NCBI GenBank assembly: GCA_022559845.1
Contig: CM040129.1
Location: 992,001-1,056,000 of the forward strand
From: Amorphophallus konjac
Lineage: Eukaryota; Streptophyta; Magnoliopsida; Alismatales; Araceae
Reading direction: 5' to 3'
DNA: 64,000 nt
Below are positions 59,263 to 64,000 of the stretch, one piece after another. The notes beneath the pieces are model-generated. The model was not told the DNA's origin. It worked only from the letters and a program-made list of their open reading frames with translations, and searched no databases. The position numbers were made by a program, and so were the translations under genes. Each line of letters starts with the position of its first letter. The stretch's first letter is position 1.

Positions 59263-60594
59263 TGCGCAATGGCTAAGCAGCGAAGGCATAATATCGGTTT
59301 GTACACTACTCTCCCTGTGCCAGATCATCCATGGTAGGATGTTAGCACGGATTTTGTCTTAGGGTTGCCACGTATGGTCCGTCGGCACGATTCCATCATG
59401 GTGGTGGTTGATAGATTCTCCAAGATGGCTCACTTTATCCCCTGTGCCAGGACCTCTGATGCGTCGAAGGTAGCCCGTCTCTTTTTAGCTGAGATTGTCC
59501 GTCTACATGGGCTACCCAAGACTATTGTGTTGGACATGGATGTGCGATTTGTGAGTTGTTTTTGGAAGACCCTATGGCATCTTATGGGCACCAAGCTCAA
59601 GTTCTCCACAGCTTATCATCCCCAGACTGATGGGCAGACTAAGGTAGTTAATAGGAGTCTGGGTGACCTTTTACGATGTCTAGTTGGAGAGCACGAGTGA
59701 GGTTGGGATCTGAGCTTACCATTAGTAGAGTTTGCGTACAACAACTCGGTCAATAGGTCTACTGGCATGAGTCCTTTTGAGATAGTCACTGGCTATAGAC
59801 CTAGGAGACCCATAGATCTTGTCCCCATGCCCCGTCAGGCCCGTGTGTCAGAGTCAGCCGAGTCATTAGCTGAGCATATTAGGAGTCTACATGATAGCAT
59901 TCGTCGTCACATTGAGGTCAGCAATGCAAACTACAACAAGTCGACAGATGCACACCGTCGGTCACAGGAGTTCCAGGAGGGTGATTACGTCATGATCAGG
60001 GTCAGACCTGAGCGGTTTCCCTCGGGAACCGTAAAGAAGCTACAAGCTCGGGGAGCTGGTCCATTCAAGGTGTTGAAACGTGCCGGGCCTAATGCGTATG
60101 TCGTAGATTTACCACCAGATTATGGTATCAGTCACACGTTTAATGTCTCAGATCTGGTGCCTTATCGGGACCCGGCAGTGATTCCCAGTGATCCGTTCGA
60201 GCCTTCTCCTCCCCTTCTGAGTGACCCCACCCCTGAGTGCCCACCTACAACCCCAGTTACAGCATGGCATGAGCAGATTGACCAGATACTGGATGAGCAT
60301 ATTGTTACGTCATGGAGCGGAGCTTTCCAGCACTACCTGGTTCGTTGGAGAGATCGACCACCTACTGAGGACATGTGGGTCATGCGCGAGGAGCTACATT
60401 AGATCAACCCCGACCTCTTGGAGTGGTACCAGAGCGGTCAGAACGCTTACTCGACAGGTTCGAGTTCCTCTCAGACGGGGAGGATTGGTGAGGACACCCG
60501 AGCGTGGATCCGGTTTGACCCGACCCGCGTTTACCATCGACGAAGGCCCCGAGCAGCGACTTCGGCATCCCTATGGCTTGATGACGATACATAG
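59263..60594 (+). pseudogene. pol: 3' part of pol of a second chromovirus: integrase and chromodomain
   Basis: A single frame of about 440 codons enters from the gap. It shows the integrase core ([42 protein letters not shown]), a GPY/F-type block (GPFKVLKRAGPNAYVVDLPPD) and a C-terminal chromodomain (QHYLVRWRDRPPTEDMWV). The HHCC region, RT and Gag are lost in the gap. The VRPERFPSGTVKKL wording differs from the Tekay-like element; a Galadriel-like or similar lineage is possible but unproven. Stops are TAG 59335, TGA 59698 (probably from TGG) and TAG 60400. Where the family normally has the catalytic glutamate (DGQTE) this copy has lysine (codon 59641-59643), so the enzyme would be dead. The frame ends at TAG 60592-60594. 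Confidence 0.85.
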
Positions 60595-60920
60595 CACATT
60601 GATGTATTTTCTTTTGATTATTTGACATTTATTTGAGAGAGAGAGGACCATTAGGGGCCCAACGATGTATTTTTCTATTTTTTCTATATTTTCGGGTGTG
60701 GTTTTAGCACCATTTTAGGTCTCAGGGATATTTTGGTCTTTAGTATTGTGAGAAGACCACTAGGGTTTTCCTTGAGTTTAAATACTCGTGTAGTCCTTAT
60801 TTTTTGGGCAATGATGAAAAGACAGAAAATTTTGGGAGATAGTGAGCCGCCGTTGTGTTGTCTTCCTCCTGGGATGGGAGTTAGAGGGGTGCGAAGCCCT
60901 AGGCACGAAGCCTTTCTTCC
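60595..60920 (+). other. 3' untranslated region and probable LTR start of the second chromovirus
   Basis: A purine tract (GAGAGAGAGAGGA near 60634-60646) follows the stop codon and may be the polypurine tract. A TATA-like TTTAAATACT lies near 60777. The LTR start cannot be fixed because the 5' LTR is not in the window. Confidence 0.4.
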
Positions 60921-61925
60921 CCCCCTTCCACTATTCTATCCATCGAATCCTCCACGTACTTCTTTCATTTAATGTTCCCTGTCGCCACCCCTCCCACGTT
61001 GCATTTCCTCGCGACCCCACCACCCCCGCGAGCCCCTTCTTCTTCCTCCTTATACCACCCTCCCGCCTTCGCATTTAAACCGCCTACAGCGGAGCCGAGC
61101 CCGCATACTCCCCACTGTAGCAGACGTGCCCCCCCCCTTTCGTCAGCCGAGCTCGCGCCCGCCACCTCCTACCGCACCGACGGCGGGACCCAACCACCCA
61201 AAGCCGCCGCCGTAAGCTCCTTTCTCCGCCGATAACCACGACGGCTGAGACCGTCGTAACCTCCAAAGCAGAGGCCGCTTCCTCCAGTCGGCCAGCCACC
61301 TTCCCCCGTCGTCTCCCTTCCCGCAGGCAGTAGGGCCACAGTCACCCTCCCCCACGGTGGTCCCGTCGGCCCTGGAACCTTCTCCTGCCATGGGCCTTGC
61401 CTGCAGCCGTCCGCGAGCCTGCCCCTCCCCGCAGTCGCACGTCGCCGGTCTCCTTTACGGGGCCTACACCCCCCCACCACCGTCGAGGACGCCGTCCCCG
61501 TCGGCCACGCTCGCCCCCGCATGCTGGAGCCTCCAGCCACTGCAACCGCCGCCGCAGGAAGCCCGCCTGTCCCGCCGTGTTCGCGGAGGAGTCATCGCCC
61601 GCCCGCTGGCGCCGGTCGCCACTTCCAACTCCGCTGCATCCCACTGCCAACCGCGACCTGGCCCGTCTCGGCCCGACCGCCTGCACCGCTCCACTCACAG
61701 GCGACGGACTGACCCCGCGTGAGCCCTGCCACGCCGCGGGCCACCACTGCCGGTCCCCACCCCCTCAGAGTCATAGTATGGCGCCACTCCCCCCTGACTG
61801 CCGGAGCTGCCACCCCTCCCCTCACCCTCTGTTCCTCTCTCCGTAACCCCCCCTCCCTCGTTCTACTTCTCTCTCTCTCCTCTACTCTCTCCCTCTCTCT
61901 CTTTCGTTCTTCTGTCACACTGTAA
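60921..61925. other. GC-rich, pyrimidine-rich block, no supported gene
   Basis: This is rich in CCGCC, CCC and CTCTCT on the plus strand. Frames are open in several registers on both strands at once, as expected from composition, and the translations are Pro/Ser/Arg-rich without domains. It may be LTR or leader sequence of the second chromovirus. It ends in a CT-rich tract (about 61800-61920). Confidence 0.5.
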
Positions 61926-62065
61926 TAGGGTCAAAAAAAAGAGAGCATAAAAAAAAAATAAGAACAGGCAGAAAAAAGAGCGAGAAGTTGAAACATAAAA
62001 AAAAGACAGTAGAAAGAAAAAAAGAGGAAGAAACAGAAAAAAAGGGGGGGGGGGGGCAAAGAAGA
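61926..62065. repeat. Purine-rich tract with a run of 13 G
   Basis: An A/G-rich stretch (AAAAAAAAGAGAG, GAAAGAAAAAAAGAGGAAG) contains G13 at about 62044-62056. It directly follows a CT-rich tract, so strand composition flips near 61920. Confidence 0.8.
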
Positions 62066-64000
62066 GTCCCATTTGGAGGTCCACAAGTCAGATCAGTGCA
62101 GGTTTAATTCGATGTCAATATTGGGCAACTACGGTCGAGGTCGCGGGGAACGCCATTCACGTGCCTCACTCTTCAATGAGTCGGTTAGTGTGAAAAGTCC
62201 GTTCATTTTATTTTGCGCTCATTTAATATCTATGTCATTTCTGCCGCCATGAGTGATTTAGGATGTCTAGCTCGATATCTTATATTGTTGCCGGCTTGTG
62301 AGTTTGTGAGTGTTATCCTATCCTGAGGTGTACCGATTTGATTATATTAATTGTGCATGATTGATACTCTATGCAGTGGTAGTTCTACCTACCGATCGGT
62401 CTGACGTTTCTCACTGCGAGGGACAGTTTCTTAGCGCGTAGCTACTGTTATTTGGCGTAATTTATCTCTTGGCGCTCGAATACACGTCGGAATATTTGTC
62501 GGCATATCATAGCGAGTTTGCTGATCTCATTAGTCGCCTAGTCGGACTCGTTTTAGTACACCGTCCCGCATCATCAGGTCTGCACCAAAGCAATCACAGG
62601 GACAAAAGACTTACATTCAGTATGAAACAAAGAAAGGTATGTATGCTACAATAAATCACCAAACTCTCATGGCAATGCTAACCCTAACTATAGAAGGAAA
62701 GTTATTTCATTAAATATGTATGCGGACTTCGTGAAGAAACCTACAAAATTAAATTCGTTTGGGTTCCTAAAATTTTTCTTTGATTTCCTTGCAGGGTAAC
62801 TCAAGCATCACGAATTCTAAATGGAACCTGGATAGTTAATGCTCGAGACATATGATAAGGAACCAGGCCCTACTCAAAAAAATATAGAAAGAGAAATATA
62901 GACATATCACGATAAGAAATATTTTGAGAAGAAATGAAAAAGGGCAAGGCAAGAGACCAGAAACAATTGATTTCAAGACCGCCCAATAGGTACAGAAAGA
63001 TATGTATAAGGGCTCAAGCACAAAAAAATACACCATTATTTTATCAAAAACATGTTTATTATGATGATATTCTGCCCAATTTCATTGATACTGTGAATCA
63101 AAGTGCAGTTAGCATAGTTAAAGGCATGTCATGATTCTAAAAATGAGATTAAGTAATTTAAAACATAGCATAAAAATTAGATAAACATTATTCAAATCAT
63201 GATCACTCAGAAAATTAAATGCATTATATTTCTTTTGATGAACGGTAAAGATTTATATAGGAAATACACAACATATAACATGAAAGATACTAAGTATAAA
63301 AATACCGACTATCTCATTGCTCATGCCTATCTCTTGGTGAGACAATTAATACTCCACTATAATAGTCTATTAAATAGTTGTTGAGCGCCTATCTTTATCA
63401 GGCTGCTGAGCGAATATCCATTCAACATAAAATTATCCCAGCACCTATCTTAGGTTGTCTTAAGTTAAGCACCTTTCCGCTGACATCGCCTATCTTAAAA
63501 AAATGACTATCCTATTTAGAACCTATCTTTTATCTTATAGGCAACTATCCCCCTGAATAGCAGAAAAAATTAAAACTCTCATTATTCAACTATTAAGGGT
63601 CTATCTTTCTAGAGATACATTATTCCTATAATTGTCAAATCCATCAATAGTATGCCTGTAGGGTCATGGCTCAATAAAGCAGTTCTCTCTAGAAAAAATA
63701 AAAGCCTATCTTTCTATTTTCACACACTCTACTCTCTATGGAGCCTATCACACTTGCTCCATCACAAGAAGAAGTAGTAGTAGTCAGTACACATTACTTC
63801 TGTTATTGGAAATCTAGCTAAGAAAGAAATTTTTATGTAGCCACGAATTGAGGGGGAGCCCCAAGTTGAAGAACCAACAAAATATTAAGGGAGAGCAACC
63901 AACTGAGGGGAAGCACGGAAAAGAAGTACCTCTTGTCACTTAAACAGAAGCTGGAATTGAGCTACCCACGTCTCCTGAAGGAGTTTATTAGAAAAGTCAT
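62066..64000. other. AT-rich sequence without recognised genes
   Basis: No satellite and no LTR family seen elsewhere in the window. Short frames (for example 62934-63134) lack known motifs. The part from about 63320 to 63750 has clustered CCTATCTT motifs. I cannot assign it. Confidence 0.6.
63325..63750. repeat. Cluster of CCTATCTT motifs
   Basis: Exact copies lie at 63388, 63444, 63489, 63522 and 63705, with near copies at about 63326, 63600 and 63744. The reverse complement is AAGATAGG. Spacing is irregular (33-183 bp), so this is not a clean tandem repeat. Confidence 0.7.

Noticed and set aside
59146..59337. Frames crossing the N run
   Set aside because: They include undefined residues. 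Only the part after 59262 belongs to a real integrase frame.
60972..61846. Pro/Arg/Ser-rich frames open on both strands (up to about 150 codons)
   Set aside because: High GC with few stop triplets in all frames; no conserved motif, splice signals or plausible start context.
62066..64000. Organellar DNA insertion
   Set aside because: AT-rich and unlike the rest, but I recognised no plastid or mitochondrial gene; a database search would be needed.
1..64000. tRNA or rRNA genes
   Set aside because: No cloverleaf with A and B boxes and no rRNA core sequence was recognised; tRNA-like strings are primer-binding sites only.

Overview
The window looks like plant nuclear heterochromatin, probably pericentromeric or centromere-adjacent. 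The species cannot be named from it. A tandem satellite fills the gaps between LTR retrotransposons from about 1 to 57.8 kb. The elements are plant types: a Tekay/Del-like chromovirus, a second chromovirus, a Tat/Ogre-like element, a large non-coding element, and a captured plant mobile domain (PMD) gene. No intact ordinary host gene is visible.

Layout. (1) The satellite occupies 1-1957, 25430-29333, 31708-34047, 36416-37657, 40135-44960 and 56940-57786. It has long (~357 bp) and short (~162 bp) monomers in a higher-order repeat, first L1-L2-L3-L4-S1-S2 (~1.75 kb), later L1-L2-L3-L2'-L3'-L4-S1-S2 (~2.46 kb). (2) A non-coding LARD-type element (1958-25429, perfect TAATA target duplication, ~3.9-kb LTRs, 2.1-kb internal region) carries in its 3' LTR a nested 13.6-kb Tat/Ogre-like element (11186-24810). 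That inner element has a broken gag-like frame, no recognisable RT, RNase H or integrase, and an antisense seven-exon PMD gene. (3) Solo LTRs of a Tekay-like family lie at 29334-31707 (+), 34048-36415 (-) and 37658-40134 (-). (4) A two-LTR Tekay-like element with gag-pol and chromodomain (44961-56939) has another solo LTR of its own family (47130-49503) inside its 5' LTR. (5) A minus-strand LARD LTR fragment (57787-59162) runs into a 100-N gap (59163-59262). (6) Beyond the gap are the 3' end of a different chromovirus pol (59263-60594), a GC-rich then purine-rich non-coding stretch, and 1.5-2 kb of AT-rich sequence I cannot assign.

How the parts fit. The LARD and the Tekay-like element share terminal bases, primer-binding site type, the polypurine-tract region and exact LTR blocks, so the LARD was probably mobilised in trans by Tekay-type proteins. 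The Tat/Ogre-like element also appears non-autonomous. All three families carry arrays of short quasi-palindromes whose two arms change together (GTAACGG/CCGTTAC, GTGACGG/CCGTCAC, GTAGCGG/CCGCTAC). This is the most unusual shared signal in the window. The second is the intron-containing antisense PMD gene, which keeps its frame over seven exons apart from four TAG codons.

Caution: all comparisons were made by eye. The Tekay-like pol has many one-base indels, mostly run contractions, close to an assembly gap, so some of its damage may be sequence error.
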